From assembly GCA_002335145.1 (NCBI GenBank), contig DDBV01000015.1:36784-79641 (forward strand): 42,858 nt of DNA, given 5' to 3'. The position numbers were made by a program, and so were the translations under genes. Below, piece after piece: positions 16,028 through 25,362 of this stretch. How positions within the stretch are numbered: position 1 is the first letter of the stretch; each line of letters opens with the position of its first letter. The stretch is from Patescibacteria group bacterium UBA2023. Its GTDB lineage: Bacteria > Patescibacteriota > Gracilibacteria > BD1-5 > UBA2023. The notes below the pieces were generated by a model, which saw nothing but the letters and a program-made list of their open reading frames with translations, did not search any database and was not told where the DNA came from.

Positions 16028-16405
16028 ATGAACCAGCTCAAAGCAGTATCATCTTGACTTATTCTATCTCTCGTACAAACAATATACGAACAGCTTCTAG
16101 ATCCGTGGTTTCCACGGATCTTCGCGCTCATAGCGAAATGAAGTATCGCTTCTGTCATTCTCACATCGACACATCAACCACACGAGCATGATATAGCATC
16201 TCTGTGAATTATTTGACTCATCATTCTGTCCGAATTCCCACCACTCTGGCGATGGCGATGAATCGTTGATGCAATTTGTCGATTTCTCTTCATCACATTC
16301 CTCTTCTTTACTACGATGGCATGGACACAGCTGGACTTCGAATCTGATGCTGCAGGGAGAATGGAAATCCCCTACCCGTGTAGTCCATGAGACCAATGTG
16401 ACTAA
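16028..16405 (+). CDS. Small multi-pass membrane protein, UGA-rich (125 aa)
   Basis: Read with UGA=Gly, a 125-codon frame runs from ATG 16028 (MNQLKAVSSGLILSLVQTIY) to TAA 16403-16405, with about six TGA codons. The product has three or four hydrophobic segments: about 8-22, 30-46, 58-70 and 84-100 (AICRFLFITFLFFTTMAW). It ends in an acidic, Cys-containing tail. With standard stops nothing is seen here. The membrane-protein character appears only in this frame and code, which supports it. The next small membrane protein starts 40 nt downstream. Function unknown; immunity or holin-like roles are possible but unsupported. Confidence 0.6.
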
Positions 16406-16445
16406 CGCTGATTCTCGGGCTTCCTATTCTTTTTCATCATTGTTT

Positions 16446-16760
16446 ATGTCTCACCCTTCTGTTCGGCATTTCCGTCACCCGTTCATGTGGTTCATGAAGC
16501 TTTCTTTTTTGCGGAAGGTCATGATCGTGTCGAAAATCGTTTTTGTGACACTCTTCTGCATACCGATCCTACAAGGACGAGAATATGCAATACATTGATC
16601 CTACATGCTCTTTCCTGTACTGGCAGTCATTTCAGAGCTCCCATTCGCTCGTCGGTGTCGTACCGAGCTCGATATATTCTTCACGCTCGTTACTCTCCTC
16701 CTACTTGTATATCTCGCGGACTTCTTTCTTCGGTCACTCACATACCAAACCATTATATAG
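16446..16760 (+). CDS. Small membrane protein (104 aa), one UGA glycine
   Basis: ATG 16446 (MSHPSVRHFRHPFMWFMKLS) to TAG 16758-16760, one TGA as Gly (near 16596). A basic, His-rich N-terminus precedes hydrophobic segments at about 24-40 (VMIVSKIVFVTLFCIPIL), 52-62 and 76-93 (FFTLVTLLLLVYLADFF). A GTG at 16398, overlapping the stop region of the previous gene, is an alternative start. It pairs with the 125-residue gene and both precede the uvrB promoter. No family recognised. Confidence 0.55.
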
Positions 16761-16773
16761 ATCGAGGCGGAAT

Positions 16774-16801
16774 TTGTAGAAGCGGTAAAATCGGATACAA
16801 T
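16774..16801 (+). promoter_or_regulatory. uvrB promoter
   Basis: TTGTAG (16774-16779), 16 nt, TACAAT (16796-16801), about 25 nt before the uvrB ATG. No LexA-type box was recognised. Confidence 0.5.
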
Positions 16802-16826
16802 ATCCAATCCGTCTCACCCGCTTGCG

Positions 16827-18803
16827 ATGTCTCTCTTCAATCTACGATCCGACTACTCTCCCACCGGCGACCAGCCTCGCGCGATCGAGACGCTGCTTTC
16901 GAGTTTGCAGTCTGGAAACGCACACCAGACACTCCTCGGGGTGACCGGCTCTGGTAAGACCTTTACGATGGCGAATATCATCGCCACGCTCGAGCGACCC
17001 GCCCTGGTATTGGCCCATAACAAGACTCTCACGGCTCAGCTCGCGCAGGAGTTCAAGGAGTTCTTCCCAGACAACGCCGTGCATTATTTCGTGTCATACT
17101 ACGACTACTACCAACCCGAGGCATACATCCAGAAGACCGATACCTATATTGAGAAAGAGTCTACTATCAATGCTGAGATCGACCGACTCCGGCACGCCAC
17201 CACCGAGAGCCTCCTCTCGCGGCGTGATGTCATTATCGTTGCGAGCGTGAGTTGTATCTACGGTATCGGGGATCCACGGGACTACGAGAGCCAGATCATC
17301 CGGCTCTCCGCCGGAGAGCGCGTACGGCTTGAGACACTCATATCCCAGCTCGTGGCCGTGCAATTCGAACGGTCATCCACCGACTTCGACCCCGGCATGT
17401 TCCGTATACTCGGCGATACTATCGATATTTTTCCCCGGAGTCGTGAGGAATACTATTCGATCGAATTCTTCGGCGATGAGATCGAGCGGATCGTCCGCAA
17501 AGAACCGATAACGAATCGTTTGATTGCCGAAGAATCCATGATCGCAATCTTCCCCGCCAAGCACTTCGTGACGACCGAAGCGACCGTCGCCGATGTGGTG
17601 CCCCAGATCCGTGCCGAGATGGAAGAGCGCATCAAGCACTTCACAGACGCGGGAGATCTCCTGCGAGCCGAACGAATCAAGACTCGCGTGGAGTATGACC
17701 TGGAGATGCTCTCGGAAGTCGGCTATGTAAACGGGATTGAAAACTACTCGAGATTCTTCGCACGGCGATCGGCGGGAGAGGCTCCATCGACTCTTCTTGA
17801 TTTCTTTCCGAAAGATTTTCTCACGTTCATCGATGAGTCGCACATCACTATTCCCCAGGTAGGCGGCATGTATGCTGGGGACCACGCTCGCAAAGAGAGC
17901 CTCATAGAAAACGGTTTCCGTCTCCCGAGCGCATTCGACAATCGCCCGCTCAAGTTCGATGAATTCGAATCTCGCTTGGGACAACGAATCTATGTCTCGG
18001 CAACTCCTGCGGACTATGAATTGGGGAAATCCGAAGCGATTGCGGAGCAAGTCATTCGCCCTACGGGACTCCTCGATCCCGAGATCGAGATCGCGGATAT
18101 GGAATACATGGTGGACGATCTCATGGGCCGAATGCGAACGGTCATCGGACGTGGGGAACGCATTCTCGTAACAACCATCACGAAGAAGTCGAGCGAAGAG
18201 CTCTCGGAGTATTTTGCCTCGAATGGTCTCAAAGTGCGCTACCTGCACTCCGAAATCGAGACGGTAGAGCGACTGGAGATTCTTCGGGATCTTCGCGAGG
18301 GAATCATCGACATTATCGTGGGAGTAAACCTCCTGAGAGAGGGCCTCGATCTCCCGGAAGTCTCGCTCATCGCGATCATTGATGCCGAGAAAATCGGATT
18401 CCTGCGATCCACTCGATCGCTCCTCCAGATCATCGGACGGGCTGCCAGAAACAGCAACGGACGAGTCATAATGTACTCATCCCGCGACCCAGAGACCAGC
18501 CTGCCGAAGATCTCCCAAGCCATGCACGAGGCCATCGGCGAAACAAATCGCCGTCGCGAGATTCAGCAGGCGTACAACGCGAAACACGGCGTTACTCCTA
18601 CGACCGTGGTATCGCGAATCAAATCGCTCGACCTCCCATCCAAGAAAAAATCCTACGAGACACCGGAGCTCAAGGGCAAGGGCCGTGACAAACTCCTAAA
18701 AAGACTGGAGCTTGAGATGGACGTGGCAGCAGCCAATCTCGAATTCGAACGAGCAGCCGAACTCCGAGACGAGATCCTCGCACTCACACGAGATACCGAG
18801 TAA
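16827..18803 (+). CDS. uvrB: UvrABC system protein B
   Basis: A 658-residue nucleotide-excision-repair helicase-like subunit that verifies damage after UvrA and recruits UvrC. The N-terminus has the family signature SPTGDQPRAI and Walker A GVTGSGKTFT (about 38-47). The damage-probing beta-hairpin contains SYYDYYQPEAY. Helicase motifs include TFIDESH, the QIIGRAARNSNGRVIMY region, and GVNLLREGLDLPEVSL. The C-terminal UVR motif, which contacts UvrC, spans about 620-655 and includes the acidic/Leu repeat LEFERAAELRDE. Length is normal. No in-frame TGA. It has its own promoter and terminator, so it is monocistronic. Confidence 0.98.
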   Translation: MSLFNLRSDYSPTGDQPRAIETLLSSLQSGNAHQTLLGVTGSGKTFTMANIIATLERPALVLAHNKTLTAQLAQEFKEFFPDNAVHYFVSYYDYYQPEAYIQKTDTYIEKESTINAEIDRLRHATTESLLSRRDVIIVASVSCIYGIGDPRDYESQIIRLSAGERVRLETLISQLVAVQFERSSTDFDPGMFRILGDTIDIFPRSREEYYSIEFFGDEIERIVRKEPITNRLIAEESMIAIFPAKHFVTTEATVADVVPQIRAEMEERIKHFTDAGDLLRAERIKTRVEYDLEMLSEVGYVNGIENYSRFFARRSAGEAPSTLLDFFPKDFLTFIDESHITIPQVGGMYAGDHARKESLIENGFRLPSAFDNRPLKFDEFESRLGQRIYVSATPADYELGKSEAIAEQVIRPTGLLDPEIEIADMEYMVDDLMGRMRTVIGRGERILVTTITKKSSEELSEYFASNGLKVRYLHSEIETVERLEILRDLREGIIDIIVGVNLLREGLDLPEVSLIAIIDAEKIGFLRSTRSLLQIIGRAARNSNGRVIMYSSRDPETSLPKISQAMHEAIGETNRRREIQQAYNAKHGVTPTTVVSRIKSLDLPSKKKSYETPELKGKGRDKLLKRLELEMDVAAANLEFERAAELRDEILALTRDTE

Positions 18804-18814
18804 TTTCTCCTAGT

Positions 18815-18842
18815 AATATGCCCATTACTGGGCATATTTTTT
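18815..18842 (+). terminator. Terminator of uvrB
   Basis: AATATGCCC, ATTACT loop, GGGCATATT, followed by T residues. Confidence 0.9.
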
Positions 18843-18873
18843 ACACACCATGACTCATGACTCCCGTATACAT

Positions 18874-18902
18874 TTGACACATCTCATACATATCTTTACA
18901 AA
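18874..18902 (+). promoter_or_regulatory. Consensus promoter TTGACA-17-TACAAA with long leader
   Basis: TTGACA (18874-18879) and TACAAA (18897-18902) at 17 nt. Transcription would start near 18909, about 145 nt before the gene at 19053. A second weaker promoter (TTGACT 18993-18998, 15 nt, TAAAAT 19014-19019) lies closer. Confidence 0.6.
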
Positions 18903-18931
18903 GGTAAGAAAATGGAAAAGAAAATTTAATT

Positions 18932-18961
18932 TCATTCTTGACTCTATGAAGCCAAGAATGA
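18932..18961 (+). repeat. Hairpin TCATTCTTG-12-CAAGAATGA in the leader
   Basis: 9-bp perfect arms between the two promoters upstream of the 102-residue gene. No T run follows, so it is not a typical terminator. It may regulate the long leader or be an operator. Confidence 0.45.
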
Positions 18962-19052
18962 GTCGATAAAAAGAAATAAGTAAATTCATCGTTTGACTTG
19001 CTGATTTGATAAGTAAAATTCTCCCACGTTTTACTTGTGTATTTTTCAATAT

Positions 19053-19361
19053 ATGGCACTTATCAATCTTAGTGATTTCAACGAAAGCATCCGCAATGCA
19101 CAAGGCGGGAGCACTCAGGCACCGAACCTCACTTCTATAATGAATGAGCGTTTCAGCTCACTTCTTTCAGAAGCACGCATTGGATGATTTGCTCTGTCAC
19201 TCATTGCTTTGGGGCTCGTAGGAAGTGCTGGGGCCTCCGCTATTCTCAGCCAGCTCACACCAGCGAAAGAGTCGGCCACTGTGGCATACGACAGAGGAAG
19301 TCCATCACTCGGAACAGCTGAGATTCTCGCCGCCATGGAGGCGGGCCTCCCTGTTCGATAG
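19053..19361 (+). CDS. Small single-span membrane protein (102 aa)
   Basis: ATG 19053 (MALINLSDFNESIRNAQGGS) to TAG 19359-19361, with one TGA near 19182 read as Gly just before the membrane helix (FALSLIALGLVGSAGASAIL, about 47-66). The N-terminal 45 residues are polar with an acidic helix, and the C-terminal 35 are also polar. It could be a tail- or mid-anchored protein. Monocistronic, with two upstream promoters and a very strong terminator. Family unknown. Confidence 0.65.
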
Positions 19362-19371
19362 TCGAATCGTT

Positions 19372-19416
19372 TTCATAATAAAAATCCCCAAGATGATTGG
19401 GGATTTTTATTATGAA
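19372..19416. terminator. Bidirectional 20-bp palindromic terminator
   Basis: TTCATAATAAAAATCCCCAA pairs perfectly with TTGGGGATTTTTATTATGAA around GATGA. It separates the convergent 102-residue gene and M23 peptidase gene. Confidence 0.95.
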
Positions 19417-19436
19417 TCAATGCCTCTAGTAATAAT

Positions 19437-21461
19437 CTACTGAAGCCCTGCCCGTCCGAGCACAGACTCCAGGGAGAAATCCGCGAAGTAAAGAGCCTCC
19501 TCGATTGTGAGTGTCTTATCGGGCTGGAAGTAGCGATCACCGAATCCATCGCGCCATGCAAATCCATCGCGCACCCGCAGAGTCCGCATCTCCGCCTCGT
19601 AGTTGCCTCGCTCATCAACCCATTTTTTGCCGGACGTCTCGATGTCACGTGGGTCGGAGAGTGCGTCCATGAGGAGCTTCGCAAACCGTCCACGAGAGAC
19701 TGTCTCATAGTCACCAATCGTCCCGACACCCTCATTCCATTTGACGATAATCTGGAGAAATTTCTGCTTGAGTGCACGGTTATCGCCGGATTTGAGGTAT
19801 GCGTACCCGAGAACGTTTCCGACAATTTCCTTGGCTTGTTTCCCTTTGAGTTCCCAATCGGGCAAGAGTCGTCCGGATTTGGTCCGAAAGAGTCCGCGCT
19901 CAAGCGCACGGATCACCTCAGTCCGGTACGTCTTCGCTGAGGCGATGTCGCTCGGGAGAGACACCTGCATGACCGCGCTCTCGGCAATAACCAATCCATC
20001 GGATCGCCGCACGAGCTCATAGGAGAGTTCTCCTGTCCGGAGCGGCACGGCTCGCCCTACGAGGACGCCGCGATATGTATCGCTATACGTGAAGGTCAGC
20101 TCACTCACGAGATCCTCTGGAGCGCAGACCTTGCGTGTTTTTTTGGAGACGTTGCAGAATTTCGCCTTGCCCGATTTTGCCCGAAGAATATAGGTATCCG
20201 AGTATGGGATGCCGAGCGAATAACCGCCGAGCGATGTACGCATAACAAAGGCAACGGTTCGTTCATCGGCGAGCGTGGGATTTTTCGGAAGAAAGAATGC
20301 TCCAGCTGTCGGCTTTGATTCGGTCTTCTGATCGTAGACCTGCACCGGCACCACCGCAAGAACCTCGTTTCCGATACGCAGACTTACGACATAGTTCCCG
20401 ATCGCCTTTCATTCGAGCGAGAAGTCGCGCGTGCCGCCCTGAATATCGAGAATCCTGGCTGGAAACGGCTTCACCCCATCGCCGGAGACATGCAGCTCGA
20501 TTCCATCAAGTGGCATTGTTCCCGTGAATGGTTTGCCATTACGTCGCTCGATCACGGTAATGCGGGCCGACTTTTTGCCCCCAAGCGGTATAACCTTTTT
20601 ATCCGCACTCATGACCACCTTGATCTGGTAGCGTTTGAGAAAAATTCCGAGTTCTTCGCGAATAATCTCATCGCGCGAACGGACATCTTCCTGTTTGATT
20701 TCTACCACCGGAGCCTCCTGAATCGCCTCGATCGTCTCCTCGGAGATGACGGGGGCGGCGATTTTACCGCTCTCGAGAAACGCGATCGGATCGAGCGTGT
20801 TCGCCTCGAGATCGGCCTGGCAGAGTCCGCGATTTACCACATCCCATGCGCTTATCCCCTTGGAACACGCCGAATAATACCATGGATGGAATCCCTTTTT
20901 TGTATCAATCTGGAAGTGGAGGTGATTCCCTGTGGAGTTACCGGTAGAACCAACAGCTCCAATGAGCGTACCACCGCGCACGACATCGCCCACCTTTACC
21001 GAGACACTCGAAAGGTGCGCATAATTGGAGTAGATCGCTGTGTCGTCATCGAGAGTATGCTTGATGGAGACGGTATTTCCCCATCATGTCTGCCATCCCG
21101 CCACCAATACCTCGCCATCACCGATGGCATAGACTGGCGTTCCAAGGCTCGTGGCAATGTCGACACCCAGGTGACTCCCTTGTCATACATCCCACCCGTA
21201 GTCGTAAGTCCCCTCCCAAAGGACGGTATAGACACGTTCGTAGAGAAAGTTGTTTTTATACTTGGCATAGTCCGCGCCTTCGATCCTCGGCAAGTCAATC
21301 TTACAATCATCATCGAGTGTGTTCCATGCCGAGAAACGACACGATGGATCAGCGATTTGGTCGAAAGGATAACGAAATCGCCCTCCTGAATCATCGGCCT
21401 GAGCCGAGATCACAGGAAGGGCGAGGCAGAATACGGCAAACGGAAGGAAAAATTTTCTCAT
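19437..21461 (-). CDS. Exported M23 (LytM) peptidase with SLH-like C-terminus, UGA-containing
   Basis: Three same-frame pieces joined by TGA=Gly (21183, 21084, 20409) make one 674-residue protein. The signal peptide is MRKFFLPFAVFCLALPVISA. The LytM domain (about 93-185) has the zinc ligands of HxGxD (His 97, Asp 101 in SHLGVDIA) and HLH (180-182, GNHLHFQ). Two of the TGA lie at expected Gly positions (before Q-G-S-H and in Q-T-G-W-G-N). A long beta-rich middle follows. The last 130 residues carry S-layer-homology-like features: a S-R-G-R-F-A-K-L-L helix, then a Y-F-Q-P-D-K-T-L-T-I-E-E-A motif. It probably cuts peptidoglycan cross-links while attached to the cell surface. The membrane-anchored coiled-coil gene lies 20 nt upstream, in an operon. 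Confidence 0.88.
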
Positions 21462-21481
21462 GGCTGTCCGGGGTCTTCTGA

Positions 21482-21991
21482 TTATCTGGAGGACGAGGCT
21501 GTGCCGGAGACAACGCCCGAGAGTGTACGAATTTCGTTCATGTTCTCCTCAAGCTCTCGCAGTGACGCCTCGGTATCGGCTGATCCGCTCACCGAGAGTG
21601 TCGTGAGAGTGTCGAGATCGTTCTGGAGTTTATCGGCAATTTCCTTTGCTTGGCGCATGGAATCCATAAGTGCTTGGAATTCGGCATTCTTTCGGTCGAC
21701 AAAATCACGCCCCTCGCTGACGCGCATCTGTGTCGTCTCGTAGAGGTCGCGGGCTTGGCGAATGGTATCCTGGGCGCGATCTACAAGCCCACCGGTAGCG
21801 GACACCCCGGACAGTACAGACTCGGAGGGAGCTCAGAGCGAGTCGAGCCACCCCTTGGCCGAGTGTATGGAAGAAGAAACATTCCCGAGTCCGAGGGTCG
21901 AATCTACGCGACTCGCGAGTCACGGCAAAAAAAAGACGCTCCCAAGATAGGCAACCAGGATAATGACAATGAGGGAGACGATCTGTCCCAT
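21482..21991 (-). CDS. Membrane-anchored coiled-coil protein (169 aa), two UGA glycines
   Basis: Reading TGA at 21920 and 21833 as Gly gives a frame from ATG 21989-21991 to TAA 21482. The N-terminus MGQIVSLIVIILVAYLGSVF is a membrane anchor or signal. After a Ser/Gly-rich linker comes a long charged helix (about 75-150), rich in Arg, Glu, Asp and Leu heptads, that predicts a coiled coil. With standard stops only the soluble helix would be seen and the anchor missed. It sits between the zinc-ribbon protein (6 nt upstream) and the M23 peptidase (20 nt downstream). Coiled-coil partners of LytM enzymes (EnvC or FtsX-like systems) are an attractive but unproven comparison. Confidence 0.75.
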
Positions 21992-21997
21992 GGAATT

Positions 21998-22366
21998 CTA
22001 CGCATTACGGAAAATATCCTCGGCACTCACGCTCTCGTGGCGCAGAGTATCGCGCAGAGAGATGATGTCCGCATCCTTGATACCGTCTTCTGAGGCTTTT
22101 GTCGCGGATCATTCGATGATGCTCCGGATCGTCCGGACCGCTTCGGCATCGAGCTTGCCGGACTGTACCGCATTAGACATGAAATTTACTTCGGCCTTCA
22201 CGACCCCATTCGCCTTGCAGTGAGGACATCGGACTTCCATATTCACTCCGGAGGCGGTGGTCCCAAGAAGCGATACATCGCGCTCGGAGACCTTTCCTCC
22301 GCAGTTCTGGCAGATGAAGTTCGCAATGGTCATATCAACGATGTTCTTGAGAATGAAGTAGTTCAT
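21998..22366 (-). CDS. Zinc-ribbon protein (122 aa), one UGA glycine
   Basis: Starts MNYFILKNIVDMTIANFICQ; a shorter start at 22333 is possible. Two C-x-x-C pairs, C-Q-N-C and C-P-H-C, spaced about 33 residues apart form a zinc ribbon in the first 60 residues. After the TGA at 22109 (Gly) the frame continues with a charged helical tail to TAG 21998-22000. Probably cytoplasmic, binding nucleic acid or protein. It is the first gene of the operon with the coiled-coil protein and M23 peptidase. No named family. Confidence 0.7.
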
Positions 22367-22400
22367 ATCGCGTAAAAGGATGGATACCCACACGGGGGAC

Positions 22401-22429
22401 ATTATACCACCCGCTCGCTAAAAAGGCAA
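22401..22429 (-). promoter_or_regulatory. Promoter of the zinc-ribbon / coiled-coil / M23 operon
   Basis: Minus strand: TTGCCT (22424-22429), 17 nt, consensus TATAAT (22401-22406), about 35 nt before ATG 22366. Confidence 0.75.
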
Positions 22430-22540
22430 ATCTCCTTCGTCCCGAAGTCCGGCCATGAAGCCTGTCGAATGAAGAAATACCGGAAAGCTTCTCCCTACGT
22501 TCCGCTACCTCCTTCTTTCCGGACGCGACACGGAAAATAA

Positions 22541-22569
22541 TTGACATTCTTGAATATATATTTTACTAT
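22541..22569 (+). promoter_or_regulatory. Promoter TTGACA-17-TACTAT
   Basis: Consensus -35 (22541-22546) and TACTAT (22564-22569), about 48 nt before the ATG at 22617. Confidence 0.75.
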
Positions 22570-22616
22570 TTTCTCACGCTTGGCGCAATTCAGTCATTCC
22601 CCATACTCCACCGTCT

Positions 22617-23021
22617 ATGGCCTACATGAAGAGAATCGGAGCCGACCCAACGGGATGCGACCATATCAACTACGCAAGTCACTCCGACAGTGGGAAGTCC
22701 TTGGGGCTCGCGGATTTCGGTCTTGCGGAAGATACACGCAAGCGCGTGGCAATCTTGAGTATAGATCTCAATAATCAAAGTGCTCAGGTCCGGATGCTCG
22801 CCGCCAAGCAAATCCTTCAGATCATCGAGCCAGGGAATCCCCGCAATACCAGAACTCGGGAACTCTATACATGAAGTGCGGAATTCAAAGACCTGATGAT
22901 GACACTCGCCATGATCACCTGATTTTCCGGTATTATGAATGATGATCCCGTGATGTGAATGAAGATCAACAACGCCATGCTCGTACTCCGTCCACCGAGA
23001 CAAACTGGAGGCCAAGCATAA
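22617..23021 (+). CDS. Hypothetical protein (134 aa), three UGA glycines
   Basis: ATG 22617 (MAYMKRIGADPTGCDHINYA) to TAA 23019-23021, passing three TGA codons (22872, 22914 and 22944). The product is a mixed alpha/beta protein with no signal peptide. The C-terminal third is rich in Met (DLMMTLAMIT). The frame is open only with UGA=Gly, and its well-placed promoter supports it. The nusA promoter begins just after its stop, so it is probably expressed separately. Family unknown. Confidence 0.65.
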
Positions 23022-23029
23022 AACTCGCC

Positions 23030-23056
23030 TTGCAATTCATGCGGATCGGATATAAT
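23030..23056 (+). promoter_or_regulatory. Promoter of the nusA operon
   Basis: TTGCAA (23030-23035), 15 nt, consensus TATAAT (23051-23056), giving a leader of about 65 nt that contains a small GCCC/GGGC hairpin followed by T residues (23083-23107). That could be a weak attenuator. Confidence 0.55.
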
Positions 23057-23127
23057 CATACCGTGATCGAAAACAAAAAGATTTGCCCCCGGGCGAGTCT
23101 TTTTTTACACCCTACCCACCCAGTACC

Positions 23128-24213
23128 ATGCTCGACCTCGCCTGCATAGAGGCAGCCATAAACCAGATCGCCGCCGAGAAGAAGCTCCCTCGTGAGAAAC
23201 TCGTGGAGGTAATCGAGGCTGCTATCAAGACCGCTTATCGCAAGGACTTCGGGAGCAAGGATTCCGTTGTCAATGTCCACCTCGATTTCGTTGCCGGAAC
23301 CATGGAAATCTCCGTAGAGAAGACTGTCGCGAAAGAAGTGGAAGACCCCGATCTCCAGATCGGATTCGATGAACTCGGCGAAGATGCCGATGAGTATGAG
23401 GAGGGCGATGTGATAGAGATCGACATGACTGATGAACTCATGGCATCCGAAGGATTCGGACGCATCGCCTCCCAGGCGGCACGCCAGGTCATTATCCAGA
23501 AGATCCAGGAGTCCGAGAAAGAGAAGCTCTACGGTATTTTCAAGGACAAGGTCGGAGAGCTCGCCAATGCCCGCGTGGAACTCGTGGAGAAGAATCGGGT
23601 CGTCTTCGACTACAATGGAACGCAGGTGGTTCTACCACGTTCGGAGCAAAGCTCCAAAGACCGCTACACGCCAGGACAACGGATGTTTTTGTACGTGAAA
23701 GAGGTCGGCATTGATGAACTCGGAGGCTACCGCGTGATCCTCTCACGAAAGGATGCGGAACTCGTGGCAGCCCTCTTCGCCATGAATGTACCAGAGCTCG
23801 AGGACGGCACGATCGAAATCGCCAATATCGTCCGAAATTCTGGATTCAAGACTAAGCTTATTGTCGCAAGTCCAAATGAAGAGGTGGATCCGGCAGGATG
23901 TCTGATCGGACCGAAGGGAATCCGCGTACGCGGAGTAGTAGACGAGCTCTTCGGAGAGAAGGTTGATATTATCAACTACTCCGACAACAAGGCTCAGATG
24001 ATCAAGGAATCGCTGGTGCCTGGGAAGATCGAACGAGTCCGTATCGATGAAGAGAATGAGACCGCTTACTGCGAGGTCTACGAGAGCGAGAAGGCCAAGG
24101 TCCTCGGAAAGGGTGGGGTCAACGTGAATCTCGCTTCTGAGCTCGTAGGATACCGCCTCGTCATCGAGGGGATCCCCGACCCAGAAACTGCTGAGACCGA
24201 GACGGCAGAATAG
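23128..24213 (+). CDS. nusA: Transcription elongation/termination factor NusA
   Basis: A 361-residue protein that binds RNA polymerase and RNA to control pausing and termination. The NusA N-terminal domain spans about 1-125 (beginning MLDLACIEAAINQIAAEKKL), followed by S1 (about 130-200, with VVLPRSEQ) and two KH domains. KH1 has GCLIGPKGIRVRGVVDELFG and KH2 has KVLGKGGVNVNLASEL. There is no C-terminal acidic repeat region of the kind seen in proteobacteria, so the length is the compact form. Start at 23128 is chosen because the longer frame at 23083 lies in the leader hairpin. First gene of an eight-gene run ending with smpB. No in-frame TGA. Confidence 0.96.
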   Translation: MLDLACIEAAINQIAAEKKLPREKLVEVIEAAIKTAYRKDFGSKDSVVNVHLDFVAGTMEISVEKTVAKEVEDPDLQIGFDELGEDADEYEEGDVIEIDMTDELMASEGFGRIASQAARQVIIQKIQESEKEKLYGIFKDKVGELANARVELVEKNRVVFDYNGTQVVLPRSEQSSKDRYTPGQRMFLYVKEVGIDELGGYRVILSRKDAELVAALFAMNVPELEDGTIEIANIVRNSGFKTKLIVASPNEEVDPAGCLIGPKGIRVRGVVDELFGEKVDIINYSDNKAQMIKESLVPGKIERVRIDEENETAYCEVYESEKAKVLGKGGVNVNLASELVGYRLVIEGIPDPETAETETAE

Positions 24214-24232
24214 TCACTGATCCGCTGGCCAT

Positions 24233-24775
24233 ATGGAAATCATCCTGCGAGACACGGATGTGCCCGGAGCTGGGACGCTCCCGATAGACTGGGGAGACGG
24301 ACAGGCTCCAGCCCCCTTTCGCGAGACTGTCCGAGCGGTCGTCTATGATCCGGAGATGGATACTTTCCTCATACTCCACGTATCCCGATACGATCGCTAC
24401 GAAGTAGCGGGCGGAGGACGCGAGGACGGAGAGGCAATAACAGAAACTCTCTCGCGCGAGCTCGCGGAAGAGACGGGCGTGACAGAATACGAGATCATCG
24501 CGGAACTCGGGTCTGTACGCGAGTACTTCGAGCGAGCCGGGATAGAACGCCTCCACCATGCCTTCTTGGTACGGCCAACCATCGCGCTCTCCGAACCGGA
24601 ATTCACCGATAAGGAAATATTCGAGGGGACAAGTCGACAGTGGATATCCGCGAATGAAATTCTTGATGTCATGGATACCATGCCAGGACAAGACTACGCG
24701 AGTCGTTTCGTCTGGTACCGATCGAGACTTCTGGTCGAGCGATCGCTTAGACTACTCAAGTCGAGATCGTCATAA
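24233..24775 (+). CDS. Nudix hydrolase
   Basis: A 180-residue protein with a perfect Nudix box, G-x5-E-x7-R-E-L-x-E-E-T-G-V (GGREDGEAITETLSRELAEE), at about residues 62-83. It hydrolyses a nucleoside diphosphate linked to another moiety; the substrate cannot be told from sequence. It starts 19 nt after nusA and ends 10 nt before a second Nudix gene. The pair may have arisen by duplication, although the sequences are now quite different. Confidence 0.88.
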   Translation: MEIILRDTDVPGAGTLPIDWGDGQAPAPFRETVRAVVYDPEMDTFLILHVSRYDRYEVAGGGREDGEAITETLSRELAEETGVTEYEIIAELGSVREYFERAGIERLHHAFLVRPTIALSEPEFTDKEIFEGTSRQWISANEILDVMDTMPGQDYASRFVWYRSRLLVERSLRLLKSRSS

Positions 24776-24785
24776 TCCCCTCTCT

Positions 24786-25352
24786 ATGAAGACTCCCCTC
24801 TTTACCTTCTCGGACGCATATCTCGCCATAGCATCCCCAGGATTCGCGGAGGCGACTATCGGACCACTGGCACGCCGAGAAGCGAAAAGACCTGCCGTCC
24901 AGGCCGTGACATACTGCACCTCAAGGAAGACCGTCTTGCTCCTACGGGATAATCACGGAAACATTGAACTCCCTGGGGGCGGGATGAAATCGAGTGAGAA
25001 TACAGAAACAGCCATACGGCGGGAACTCCTCCAAGAAGCGGGGATCGGCGAAATCGAGAGTATTGCCGTGATTGCACGATCAACGGAAATCCGCAAGCGA
25101 ACGAATTTTCAACAAAACAACACCGGACTCCTCGTGACCGTGAACAATCCTGCGGTACATACAACCCATCTCTCGAAACGGGAACTCGCCACCGGATGAG
25201 GATTCGAGCCGCTCTGGCAGCCACTTGGCACGGCAGTCGAGACGATCGGCGACCGACAGCCAGAATCCTATGGCGCACACTTCAAGCGAACTCGCGATCT
25301 CTGGCTCATCACTCTCGCGTGGCGCAAGATAGAGGAACGATTCGCCTCCTAA
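24786..25352 (+). CDS. Nudix hydrolase with altered Nudix box, one UGA glycine
   Basis: A 188-residue protein; TGA at 25197-25199 is read as Gly and the true stop is TAA 25350-25352. The Nudix box is at about 62-84: GGMKSSENTETAIRRELLQE, then A-G-I. The first Glu of the R-E-U-x-E-E motif is Gln here, which could alter metal binding or rate; the second Glu is kept. Without UGA=Gly the C-terminal 50 residues, with several Trp residues, would be lost. It is spaced 10 nt from both the first Nudix gene and rplI. Confidence 0.82.
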
Positions 25353-25362
25353 CAACAAGCAC

